Source: Osedax fenrisi (Eukaryota; Annelida; Polychaeta; Sabellida; Siboglinidae). From it: 64,000 nt of DNA. The notes beneath the pieces were generated by a model, which was not told the DNA's origin, made no database searches, and saw only the letters and a program-made list of their open reading frames with translations. Shown here one piece after another: positions 37,535-51,700 of this stretch; position 1 is the stretch's first letter, and every line of letters starts with the position of its first letter. The translations under genes were made by a program, and so were the position numbers. Location of the stretch: contig OZ025239.1 in assembly GCA_964019155.1 (NCBI GenBank), positions 96,814,062 through 96,878,061 on the forward strand, read 5' to 3'.

Positions 37535-38935
37535 TAATCTTACTTTACTTACTTTTACTTTTTTTGGTTTATGGACTGCAAGTGCGTTAGCAATCGGCCG
37601 TCCGTGGGAGGAAAATTATTGAGTGGGAGGGAAGGCAAGGGAGAAGTAATGAGTCTTGAGGTGGCATTTAAAGGAGGGAGTTGATGAGTTTATTCGTAGG
37701 TGTCTGGGTAGGGAGTTCCAGTGGTAAGGAGCAGAGAGGGCAAATGAGCATATATTTGAAGAATGGAGTTTGTGTAAATGGGGAGTGGTAAGGATAAAGG
37801 TGTTGAAGGAACGGGTATGGAGTGTAGTGATGGGTGTGTGTAGATGTAGGAGGGAGGCAAGGTAGTCAGGGGAATTGTGGTGAATAGCTTTGTGAATGGT
37901 TAGGGAGAGTTTGTATTTTATACGATAGGGGACAGGCATCCAGTGTAGTTGTTTTAGGAGAGGAGTAATGGAGTCAGGGGAACGTCGGGAAAGTAAGTGG
38001 AAGCAGCGAACTACAGCGTTTTGTAGTCGTTGTAGTTTGTTGAGTTTGTAGTCCGGGAGGTTAAACAGTAGGGAGTTGCAGTAGTCGAATAGGGGGATGA
38101 TGTAGGAGGAGGCAATAGTAATAGCGATGGGGAGGGGAATGGAGCGTCAGATTAAGCGGAGGCAGTATAGGTGGTAGTGGATGGATTTATGCAGGTGCAT
38201 AAGATGATAGTCAAGGGAAAGGGTGGTATCAAGATGGAAACCAAGGTTTCGGACGTGTTGAGAGCAGGAGAGTGTGGTATTGTCGAGTGAGATGTGGGGT
38301 GGTTCATGGAGGGTGGAGGAACGTAGTGGTAAGTGGAGAAATATAGCTTCCGTTCTAGTGGGGTTAAGCATAAGGGAGTTGAGGTAAGCCATTGGTGTAT
38401 GGACTTAATACAGGAGGAGAGTCGTTCAGAGGCGTAAGTAGGGGAGTCTGTGCAGTTTAGATACAGTTGAAGGTCGTCGGCGTAAGTATGGAAGGAGATG
38501 TCAGGGTAGTTAGTGAAGATATCAAACATGGGGAGGAGGTAAATATTGAAGATAATTGGGCCGAGGACAGAGCCCTGGGGGACACCATGCGTTATGGAAC
38601 GGGATCCTCCCGCCGGGAGGGGTACGAGTGTGTGTTAATCCTGACTGAGGAAGAGCGGTTGGTAATGTAGGAGGTGAACCAGTTGAGGGCAATACCGGTG
38701 ATGCCGATGGCGGAGAGTCTGTATATGAGGACATTATGGTCAAGGGTGTCGAAAGCGGAGGACATATCGATGAGGACGAGTATAGTGCCACGGATGTTGT
38801 TAAGGCCAGATAGTAAGTCGAAGGTAATGAGGGTTAGGGCGGATTCAGTAGATTTGTGGGGGAGGTAGGCGCTTTGGAATATGTTGGGGATGTTGTTGGC
38901 TGTGAGGTAGGTGATGAGTTGAAAAATCTATAAAA
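37535..38935 (-). mobile_element. CR1/L2-type LINE copy 2, 5' truncated
   Basis: This is the same family as copy 1, truncated at the 5' side inside the RT domain (start near 38935). Visible on the minus strand: LIDMSSAFDTLDHNVL (motif A intact, about 38760), GVPQG/ALGP region (about 38570), TYADDLQLYLNCTDS (about 38480), RTEAIFLHLPLRSS (about 38350), and MPVPYRIKYKLSLTIHKAIHHNSPDYLASLLHL split over frames to 37616. Frameshifts and stops make it a pseudogene. The 3' end has the same TTTATGGACTGC-type end and AAAGTAAGT tail as copy 1. Confidence 0.85.
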
Positions 38936-39789
38936 TATTATATGTATATAATATCTGTGTGTATAATATATATTCTTATGTATATAATCGATATGTGTAT
39001 ACATTTGATATATATCGAAAAGTAAGTGTTCCGCAAAAATATTATTTGGAGATATCAAAATGTTACCGACTTTTTATAGGTAAAAAGTAGATCTATTCAA
39101 TCATATAAACTGTCAATACAGTGAAATTGTCGTAATTTGAAAATATATTAAAAAAAATATAATTCATATATCTATTATAATATCAAAAGTAATTTAGTCT
39201 GATAATTAGATTAATTACCTTATGAATTAGTAAATAGTAAATTTAACTTATAATAATACATGTGTATCCATCTCGTGGTTGGTATGAGAACTATATTAAA
39301 ATAATTACATAGCTTAGATAGGGAGTGAACAATCATAGAAAAATATTTGTACAGTTCTATCAAGACCTCCTATAACCAGAGGTTATAGAAAGTCTTGTTT
39401 CTATTCATTAACCATCGATATAAAGAATTTCTCTACATCGAAATAATTAACATTAATTATTATATGTATATTCACTATTATTTGTAAAAATATTCATAGT
39501 ATATTTTAAAATAATTAAAAAAAATATTTTAATAAGTGTTTTAGTCTATCTGGAGCATAGCTCTAGCTCTATTATCTGGCTAATCTACATATGTATCGTG
39601 AAAATCGATTTATTTTGAGGCGAATCGAGATGCTATCTATGATTTTGCGAAGCGAAAATCTTTGATGCTATCCAATAAAATACCTTTTCAAAGATTTGAA
39701 TATGGACAAATGTCCTTAATATTTATTCTATCATATATTTCTATTTGATTGGTTTAAATAAATAATTAGAAAATAATAACATATTTAAA

Positions 39790-40790
39790 ATGTCTAGAGA
39801 AAAAATTAATTTATGTTCTTTTGTTTTAAGTGAATATTACGGACCTATATGTGAAAAAGTTGGAGTATATTTATTAAAGAATGGTCCATGTCCTATTAAA
39901 TTAATCGCTAATAACTGTGATTTGAAATTAAATCAGGTATTATTATTTAAATATTTGATTATAAATTTAATATATCGCTCAAATTATCTAGGCAAAGAAA
40001 GTTATATATACACTCTTACATCATGATATTTTAACATATGAAATGCACCCGAAAGGATATTTGGAATATACAATATTGTCTGATGAGATTACAAGAAAAC
40101 TTAGATATCCACATTATATTGTAGCGATGAAAGAGAGGTATACTATGATTATCATAATGATAGTAACGGGGAATACGGACGGTAGGCACAAATTAAATAA
40201 ATATAAATAGCAAAGTTCGCGCAAGGCGTGCGTACTTTATTATACGCTCTAGTGCACACGAAAAGGAAATCTAAATGAAAACATGTAGATATGTAATAAT
40301 GACTTTATAAAAATATGCGTATACACCATAATGCTGACCATTCGTTTTAATTGATTAATTAATATTTTCTGATTGATATTTTGGGTTGTTTGATTTATTC
40401 TTCAGTTTTTTTTAGCAGCTTTATATCACGAAGTGAGCCTATACAAAGTAATTAATAAATACGAATAATGTATTCGCGCGACGTACCCCTTGAGAGACAC
40501 ACATGAACTTTGTTTATTTAATTTTTGCCTACCGTCCGTACTATCCATAGTAACTATTATTTAAATAAGAGATAAGAATCATAAAAAGTTGTTAAACAAC
40601 TATTATAGTTACTATAACTTATAGCCACATATATTTAAAATATAATCGCGTTAGTCTAATAACTAAATAGGCTATACTAAAAATATCGCAAAATGTCGTT
40701 TATGTTTTATATATTCATAATTATTATTTTGTAGCATTGTAAACATATATGATTATCATAATGATATATTATATAATATATATATTATAT

Positions 40791-40843
<53 letters not shown>

Positions 40844-41527
40844 TATAATCTGCGACATAGTTATCATTAGGGATGTAAATGATGCCGAGCTTTTGATGCC
40901 GAGCTGAGACTATTGGTTTTTGATGCCGAACCGAGACTTTCATTTTCGGAAAAAAAATGAGCCCAGGCCGAGCCGAGACTCTAGCCAACCGAGCCCGAAC
41001 CGAGACTAGCCAAACGAGCCCGAGCCGAGTTGAGACTTTTACAAAACATTACCGAGTCGAAATGATGCTTTTTTGAAATTACATTTTAATACTAATTTTT
41101 ATATATTTCAAATTTACATCAATTTAAAAAAAATAATCTACGCCAACTTCGCGATTCAGTGAATAATAATGTAAATTTCATCTAGTGGTGTAAATAATAC
41201 CGAGCTTTTTGATGCAGAGCCGAGACTTTTGGTTATTGATGCCGAGCCGAGACTTTCATTTTCGGAAAAAAAACGAGCCCGAGCCGAGCCGAGACTCTAG
41301 CCAAGCGAGCCCGAGCCGAGCCGAGACTCTAACAAAACGAGCCCGAACCGAGCCGAGACTCTAACAAAACGAGCCCGAGACGATGTGAGACTTTAGGTAA
41401 CTGAGACTGAGACTGCATCATGCTTTAGATTTGAGCATCATTTACATTACTAGTTATCATGTTTGATAATATTTTTTAAATAGTATTTTATATAAATTAT
41501 AACGAATAATATATAAAGTATATTTTA

Positions 41528-41562
<35 letters not shown>

Positions 41563-44500
41563 TTATAATATTATAATAATATTTTAAATATGTTTTAAAG
41601 AATAATAATTCTGAGATATTAAAATTGTTATGCAATTTAGCGATTGCAATTGCTAATGTTACTGATAAGCTGTTGCATGTATGATAGTCTATAAATAGAC
41701 ATACGATAATTATAATAGCCAATCATACGCTATTGTAAAATCACTAATTCGAATAAACAATTTTTCGTACGTTCAAATCGCCAAAATGTTCACCATAATC
41801 CATATTAGTTATATGTACATTACACATATTGCGCTTATAACATATTTATAGAATTCATGACTCAGATCGAGCGACGTGTTTTAAGTAAAAGCCACTAAAT
41901 TATATAATGTTCAGGTATATTAGAGAACAAGTTTGAATGTGGTATTATTTTTATAATAATAATATGTATCATGTACATCATATATATATCTTATATATGT
42001 TATATCTAAAAGATACTCTAGGATATACACTATAATAAGCTATTCGTTACCTAATGTCCCTGATGACACGTAGTGACTCACTACTAGTGAGTGATTTATT
42101 CGAATAGTATCTCATTAAGTAGTATTTATATATACAGTATATATAATATACTATAAACTATAGTATTAATAACTTATATACGTTATAATTATATTATTAT
42201 TATAACAATATTTGTACCCTAACTTATATTATAATGAATAGTACGGATGACTTCTATTGCCATAGTAACTATTTCATAAGTTGCATGATTCTGTCACAGA
42301 ATTTCTGGTGACTCATTTGTGTAATTGAATGAATGAGTGAATAATATTTATTTTTAGGGTTGTGAGTTAATAAAAAACACGTTTTAAACAGACGTTTTAA
42401 ACGCGTTTTAAACCGAAAAAAACAAGAGACATACATTTATACATATATTTATTTAATTGTTAATATTTAAATTTAAATTTAAATTCAATTTGACAAATAA
42501 TAATTTATCTGCTCTTTTTTTTGATATAATAAATTGTATAATAATTGAAAAATGAATGAATATTTAATAAATGTATAAAATATGTGTATACAAATATAAT
42601 ATTATTATTAAAAGTTAAATTAGATTTCTTTTATGTTTTGATATAATAAATTGTATAATAATATATATTATGTTTAAAATTATATAAAAAAATAGTATGA
42701 ATTTTCATATTTTTTTAATAATAATATATAAAAGAAATATGAAAGTTCATAATATATATTATTATATAATTTATTATATCAGAACATAAAAGAAATCTAA
42801 GTTTACTTTATTATTTATAATAATTTATTATAATATAAATATGAAAGTTCATACAGCTTTTATAATATTAATTATATAATGTACATATATCTATAGATTG
42901 TGATACAATCTCCATGTCTATAACAAATAATTAAATAATACAGAAATACTCAGTGTTATAACAAAATAAATATTATAATTGTCATACTAATGTATAGTTT
43001 GACAATATGATTTAATAATGCTAATAATACAGATAATATATTATTTGAATTATTACTGATTATTCATATAATATGTACTTACTTTATTATTATTTTATTA
43101 TTTAACAACATATCTACTTTATTTAAATAATTTTATATTTTGTAACAGAAAAAAACGGATAAAAAACGAATAAAACGAATTAAAAACGAAAAAAACCGTT
43201 TAAAACATGTTTTAAACAAACAATAATAAAAAACGCGTTTTTTAACAACCCTATTTATTTTACTTATATAATATAAATAAATAATTAATACACATGGCAT
43301 ATGTATACAATATAATATACTATATATTAAATATAGATATATAATAAGTAAAAAAGGAACCCTTTAATAGCAATATGCTTTCGAGAAAGGATTCCACACA
43401 CAAATATATAAGAATTAAAGAACTAAAACAAAAGAAATATGATAATAACATAACTATAATAATATATAATTAAATTAAATTACATAGTGAATCAAATAGT
43501 TCCAATCTCACGTGCGGCAAACATCTACTCACAACATGAACACATGGCATGTCCGAATGGCTTTATCGGCTACATGTCTAGGTATATTAGTCTAAAAGGA
43601 TTTTATTGGTGTATAATATATTTCTATCTTAGAAAACCGTAATATGGATGACTTAACAGTCATATTTAAATACTATGAATAGCGTTACATACACATAAGA
43701 CAATAATACTATAAGAAACAAGATGTAAATAATTATAAACATATATATTTATAATCGAACAATAAAAAATAATAATAAATTTGAGTAATATAATAATAGC
43801 ATAATAAATAAATAATATCTTCAATATCAGCATAAGGCGTTCACTTGTTAGAGCTGGCTCCGATATATGTTTCATAAACTGAAGTAAACTAGAGTATGAA
43901 TGAGTAAAATTAGATGAATCGATATTTACTTATATAGAATTTTTCTAACTTATTTTTAAAAATACTATAAGTAATTTTTAATAAAATTATTTGTTGATTA
44001 AAATTCATTCCAAAGAATACAACCAGAAATAGATAAACATTTAATTTTTGTATTGGGTTTACTCATTTTAATATGGAATAATTTATCATTTCTGAAATTG
44101 TACCTTGTATGTTTCTTGACATATTTTACTTGTACAATATTAGGTAACTTATTGTGAAATGCTTTATACATATAATTTAACATATATACTTTTTTCAAGT
44201 CATTGAATTTTAGGATATTTAATTTTTTATAAATATAATCAATATTTTTAAAACGATTTATCTTATAAATAATTTGCAGGGCTCTGTTCTGTAAAAAATT
44301 AATATAATTAGTATTCGATATATACGCTTGACCCCATATTTGAATACAATAAGATAAAGAGGACATGAATAAAGATTTAAATACAATCAATAAGGCAGAC
44401 GCATTTAGCTTATTTTTCAATTTATGAAATACCGACATTATTTAATTAAAAAAAATATAAATTATATAATTAAAATATTCTCTAGTTTATAATGCACATT

Positions 44501-47500
44501 TTTCCAATCATATTAGGATATCCTATACTTGCTTTAATATTAAAAATATGAAATAATTAATATGAAATTTTATAAATGATATATATTTGATAACATAATA
44601 TCATCTTTAAAATATAAAATATATAATACACCAGGTATACAATATAATATATTGAATATATGAACTTATTAAAATTCTATATTTTATGCGAATAATGTAA
44701 AGTTAATAATCTTAAATATGTATATATAGTAATCTTAATTACATAAATATGTATATGTAATATCTATACATATCTATTAGATAATATTGGTAGTTGTTAT
44801 AAATATTGGTTGGATAATATTAATTTTATTGGATATGATTTTTTAATAAGAAATTTCCTATAGCTGTTGATTTTAAATATATATTTAAAAGCGTGGAAAT
44901 CCCAATATAGTATATACTAATATATATGTATATGTTGCCATATTAATTCTCCAATAATAAACAATCTATATTTACAATGAGAACAAATGTCAGAATCAAG
45001 TGTATTACTAGTTATATCTAGTTGTATATATATACCCTAGTATCAGCATGGCTCCTTCAAAATTCAACAACATTTCAAATCTTGAGCTGTAATTTACTAT
45101 ATAATTACACATTTTATTTTACAAATTATAATGTAAAATAATTATATATTTTACAAATGTTGACAAAACTATTCGCACTAATCGTAGATATGCGTATAAT
45201 GAATTATTGTGTATTCGAAACATTTCGCAGATTTGGTGATATTGCGGAGTTGATCTTCAGTGAAATTCTGGAGAACAGTCAAATAGAGTTACACAAACTT
45301 GTGCAGAAAGTTATAAATAAAACTAAACCAACAGGTATGCCATGAGACACTATGAGTGGTTAATACAATTAATAAAATGTATTATATTATTGAATACTAT
45401 TCAATGAATATATTTTATTAATACAGTATTTCTTGATTAATATTGTATCACATATATAAATATGTTTATATATATATATATAGGTGTGTGTATGTGATTT
45501 CTAATTAAATTAGGTGGATGTATATGCTAATCTCTTGCTAACTACATTCCAAGAACACCACACGTATCGGGCGCGACATCTATTAATAGATACGTAATCA
45601 CACAGAAAAGGCCACCGAAGATGAAGTACTGGACGCGTTCATTACGCTGTCTAACGACGGTTACGTACGGTGTCGCCCCCTAGTCACCACCGACGATAAC
45701 GATCAACCGGTTCCGTCGTTCTCGTCCAATCGTATACTTCAAATTCCAGCCGATTTAATACTAGGTTGGATCGCCGAACGATTTAGCGTTTTTCTCGGCT
45801 AAAATAAATATGTGAATATAACTTTAGACATGTATATGTATATAGTGTTCACAATTTTCAAATAGTTCCAAGTTCTCGAGACATTCTACTATATAATCAT
45901 TTTTTAGTTCTCTAGAAGGTTACATATTGAAATTATAGATCTCAAGAAATTGAAATTAGTATTTTCAAAAATTAATCGATAACTATTTTAAATAATTTAA
46001 ATATTTATAAATTATACATTGAGAAAATAAGTGATTCGTAATTATAATATGAATATTCACGTGGGTGTGTATATATATCTGAATATTAGTGTATATAGTA
46101 ACTAAATATAAATATAAATCAATACATTACTGATGATTCATTTATGGGTGTAAAAATCAATGTATTTAAGGGGAAGTACTACGTTCAAAATTGTATTTAA
46201 AAAAAAAAAAAAAAAATATTATATTGAAAGCAAGATATATAAAAACTTTACTAAAAAGTCCGGAACTTTTTTTCTATTCTATAAAAGTTGCTATATCTAG
46301 AATATTTAGAAAACATTCAAATGCATAATACTATTGTCTCAAAAAAAAATATAATCTAATAATACAAATTTTATTTCTGTTTTTCTTCATTTTCCTATTA
46401 TAAAAAAAATATATATAAAAAAAAAAAAGACAATCATATTATAGAATGATGTATTATTATTTCAAATGCGAAAAAATCATGTAAAAATATTAAAAATATT
46501 TCAAGTTGGAGAGTTTTTAAAACTAGTCAATTTCGTATCTATTTACATGTAAGCCCGCGAACGTAGTGCTTCCCCTTAAAGAGGCTTACAAGTTGTTGTA
46601 AGTTACAACTAGTTAGTTATTGTTAACGTAAGAAAGTGGCACGTGTCATCAAACATTTGGAATGATCCGTTATAAGTCATGTATACATATTACAATACAT
46701 AATAGCGTACTATACAAGCCATACGGGTAAAGGCAAGCACTACCTTCGCGGGATTACACGTAAATAGATATAAAAACCACTAGTTTTTAAAACTCTCCAA
46801 CTAGAATTTTTTTTTAATATTTGTATATAATTACGTTTTTTTTAAATATACATTTGGTTTATAATAGGAGTAATTCAAAAATAAAAATGAAACAAATGAA
46901 CAGTTACAGAAATAAAACAGAAATAAAATGTTAACTAATAGATTATATTTAAAAAAAACGTAATTATTTTGCATTTTAATGTTGCCTAAATATACTGAAA
47001 ATTATAGTAATTTTTATAGAACACAAAACAAATTTCGGAACTTTTTTTAATAAAGCAATATTCATAAAATTAACATTCTGAGAAAACAGCTATCAAAGTT
47101 TATTGAAATATCGTCATGGAATTATATATAATCAGATATAGTACTTACATTTACATTTATTATACTATATTGTATGTTAAATAAGTATGTAATAAGTTAT
47201 GTATGTTGTAAACAAGCTTAGATCAGTGTTTACAGAGTGGTATTATATTCGATAATAAGTAAAGCTTTATATATACACACATAAATTAAATATTATTCAC
47301 AATAATTAATATTTATTTATAATAGTAGGTGTTATAAAACATCATTTATACTCATAAATATAGCGAATTTAGGTATAATCTTTACATGAAATGATATATA
47401 AATTATTATAGAATTTATTTTTTATATAATATATATTATAATTTTTTTTTTAAATTTAAATATTTAAAGTTCTTCCCCTTAACTATTACGAATTATTATT

Positions 47501-48397
47501 ACTATTATTATTAATATTAATAATTGACAACATTATATCTTGCATCTAAACAGTGATTATTATATTATAAATTCAATACTCAAATACTTAACAAATATTT
47601 GAGATATTTAAATACTATAAAATAAATATTCAAAATATTATAATATAATGATTCTCGTGAAAATAAATACCCGATTCAAAATTATTACTAAATACCTGGT
47701 ATTTAATATATTTGAAAATTCTATCACACATATATATATATATTTATTGTCTAATGCTTTATTCATTTAATAAATCTGATATCATACATAGAATACTATA
47801 TATTAATTAGTACAGTCATACATGTATAGATAGGGACCTTTATCTTGTGAGATATATATCAATGTAGTAATCGGCTTCGTTCATATTCGACCTCTACAGA
47901 AATACGAAGGTCGAATAAACGTCCTCTAGATTCGGATGACAGCAACCCGAACAAAAGAGTTAAACTTGACAATGGCAAGGTTTGTGTGTTACTGTAACCG
48001 ATTGTAGATGATTAATCATAAGGGACATAGGGCATAGGGCAACTAGAACTTAACATCAGTATTAATATTATAATAATAATTATAATATAATAAATACTAT
48101 AAAATTGTTCATTACAATTTTTTGTTTTGGTCGTAATAAAAAAGTTAGAATAAAACTATTCTGGTTTATAATGCTTCTAAATGGCTTCTTTCTTCAAACA
48201 TAACACTTTCATCTTTACTATTGTTGTCCGTTATAAAAGTTTCGGTTTTTTGTATTCATCAGTAAAGATGTTGAGTTGCCTATACTGGCACACTTGCATA
48301 GAATGCATACGTAGTTAACATTACAGCTAACCAGTGTGTTATTGCCTGCTATAGTTAAGTCTAACTAACTATCACATTGTATAGTCTACCATTGTCT

Positions 48398-48447
<50 letters not shown>

Positions 48448-48726
48448 CCTTATTCTTACCAATTGTTATTTTTAAATGCACAAGAAAGACATAGAGTTAA
48501 CTTTTCATATTATTTGATATTTTAACATACATCAGAATCAGATAAAGTGTAATCACTCAGGAAAACACAAAAGCAAAGTTTGACTAGGTATCTTCCCACT
48601 CAACTCGATAACGATATTACAAGAATAACAAATAGAAAATATTAAAAAATTTTTAAATGACAATAAAATACTTTTTTTTAAATGTCAATTTTGTATATCA
48701 TTAGAACCATAATTTCATTAGTAAAT

Positions 48727-48775
<49 letters not shown>

Positions 48776-51700
48776 ATTGTATACGTGTATACTGTTTGCT
48801 TACTACCTGATAGCTCATAGTCTGCATATTACCATACAACGTACATTCGTCACAGAAACACGAAACCTCATCAGCCGACACACAAACGCACAAGGACATA
48901 CTGCTTTGGTCAGCTGACTACACGAAGATCGAGGAGCACATGCGTAACCAGATCATCTTCAACGCCACCAGACTTCATCTGGACAAGGTGGGCAAGCCTC
49001 GTATACTGTATGACTCATAGAATGTCCGTAGTAGACTGTATGACTCATAGAGTGTACGTATAAGACTGTATGACTCATAGAGTGTACTTAGTAGACTGTA
49101 TGAGTCATAGAGTGTAGGTAGTATACTGTATGAGTCATAGAGTGTATGTAGTAGACAGTATGACTCACAGAGTGTACGTAGTAGACTGTATGAGTCATAG
49201 AGTGTACGTAGTATACCATTTCGTAGTAATGCCTCGTAGACTGTGTGTATGTAATTGATCACGAGTGATTGCTAGTTTGCATAGAGTGTTAGTCAGGAGT
49301 GGGGTTACATATGAATACACCTAATCAGTGTAATACAAATACAAATACATATTTAGAAGTGATCTTATATATTTGTGTATAAATAAATGATCGGCTCTCA
49401 TTAAAACAATAAATGCCTTAATATGAAAGCGGCTTCGAAGGGACATTAGCGTTATAAGTGAAAACTTCATTTAAGGTCCTGGATGAAAGGAAGCCACTAA
49501 AATATATTAAAAAAATCACAACAACAATATTTAACTCAGCCATCCCTGCTATAACCCATTGATGTGTGTGTCAGCCTAAGAGGGTGAAGTAGTGACAGAT
49601 GTATGGAGAGCCCTAGTGGTCACTTCACAGCTATATAAGGGTAACATTAGTGCTTGTATACGTGCCCGATGATAGTACTAATAGATCACCCACACGCACA
49701 CACACACACACACTATCTGATCTACATCGATTACTCAGAAAAATCGAAATAGTTTGGAGAAAAGATAAAAATATCTGTAACAGAAACCAATATAATTATC
49801 ATAAAAAATATTACTTTAATGAAATAAAATTATCTAAATCACTATATTATCACAACATAATTGATACTCAGAAACATGACATGAAACTTCTCTATAAAAC
49901 ATTTAATACACTTTTAAAAAAGAAGACAAAATCAAACTATAACATTGATTCTGATAAATTTGCTTCTTTTTTCATTAATAAAATAAAAGCTATTTATGAC
50001 GATATAGAAATCCACACTTCCAACCATAACAGATCTAATTACCTTAACGGACTAACTACACATTCTATTACATCAAATCCAATATCTATTATTTCTCCTG
50101 AATATATTGAAACAATAATAATATCAACACATTTTAAAACATGTATTTACATTGACAACATTACATCGTGCCAACTGAAAAAAAACCTTAATTATTTTTG
50201 CCTTACATACACGGAACTTATCAATAAATGCATAGAACAGTCACATTTTCCACTATTAATAAAACATACAATTATTACACCAATACTGAAAAACTCATCA
50301 CTTGACAAAACACTTACTAAAAACTACAGACCAATATACAATCTATCTTTTCTATCTAAAATTATAGAAAAAATAATAGCAAACCACCTTACCAACCATA
50401 TAACGAATAATAACTTAGATAATCCAAGACAAACAGCATATAAACGAAAACACAATACTGAAACTTTACTATTAGACCTTACTAAATATATATCTTATAA
50501 TATCCATAACAACAAATATGTAATACTTATACAACTTGACTTAACAGCTGCATTTGATACTATACACCTTATGATACTTTATAAAAAACTAAAATCCATA
50601 GGAATTCACCAATCAATAATACAACTAATACAGTCATACTTAACAGGAAGAACTTTTAATATAAAATCCAATAAACCATTCAATACATATAACTGTCCTG
50701 AAATAGGAGTTCCTCAAGGAAGTGTTCTCGGACCTCTGCTCTTTAATATTTATACATCCGACATTAATTCCATAATAAATTCACATAATATTAATTACCA
50801 TATGTATGCAGATGATACACAACTATATACATCAACTACTTTCAATAACCTAAACGAAACTCTAACCAAAATATATAAATTAACCACTGAACTTGAAATA
50901 TATTTTAACAACAACTATTTAAAATTTAATAAACTGAAAACAGATTGTATTATATTTCATAGCAAACAACTAATCCCACTCCCACTCACACATATTAAAA
51001 TAGCTAATACTGAAATAGAAATAAAAACTAATATAACTACATTAGGTGTTATACTTGATAAACACCTAATGCTAAATACACAAATCTCATCTATAGTTAA
51101 ACAATGCAACAATAAACTATATCAATTAAAACAAATAAAACACCTTCTGAATCAATCATCCCTCAAAATATTAACCTCCGCTTATATAATATCAAAACTT
51201 GATTATTGTAACTCCATACTTACTGATATACCTAAATTTCAAGAAAGACGACTTAACAAAATAATAAACCAAACATGCAGACTCATTTTTAAACTACCTA
51301 AACGAACACATACCACAGACTACCGAAAAAAACTAAACTGGCTTACATTTAAACAAAGATCCACCTATAAAACCCTAAATATTATACATACTGCCATATA
51401 TAACAATCTTCCTAAATACATTAGAGACTCTATTAAACTAAAAGAAATAACTAAATTAAGATCATCAAATAGTACCCTACTGAAACATAACCCATCGACT
51501 AACTACTCATCATTATGGAATAAACTTCCCAAAACTATTACTAATGAGAAACTATCAACTACATTTAAAACAAAACTACACAGACACTTACTTGAACTTA
51601 ACTAACTTTATTTACTAAATTTACATACTGACTAACTTTATTACATACTTACTATCCACCCACACCTTACTTTACTGCATTTATTATAATTTATTTAAAT

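Noticed and set aside
39641..39665. GATTTTGCGAAGCGAAAATC hairpin 125 bases before POLR3C, as an operator-like site
   Set aside because: It resembles the end of the MITE family at 10846 and is more simply a transposon scrap.
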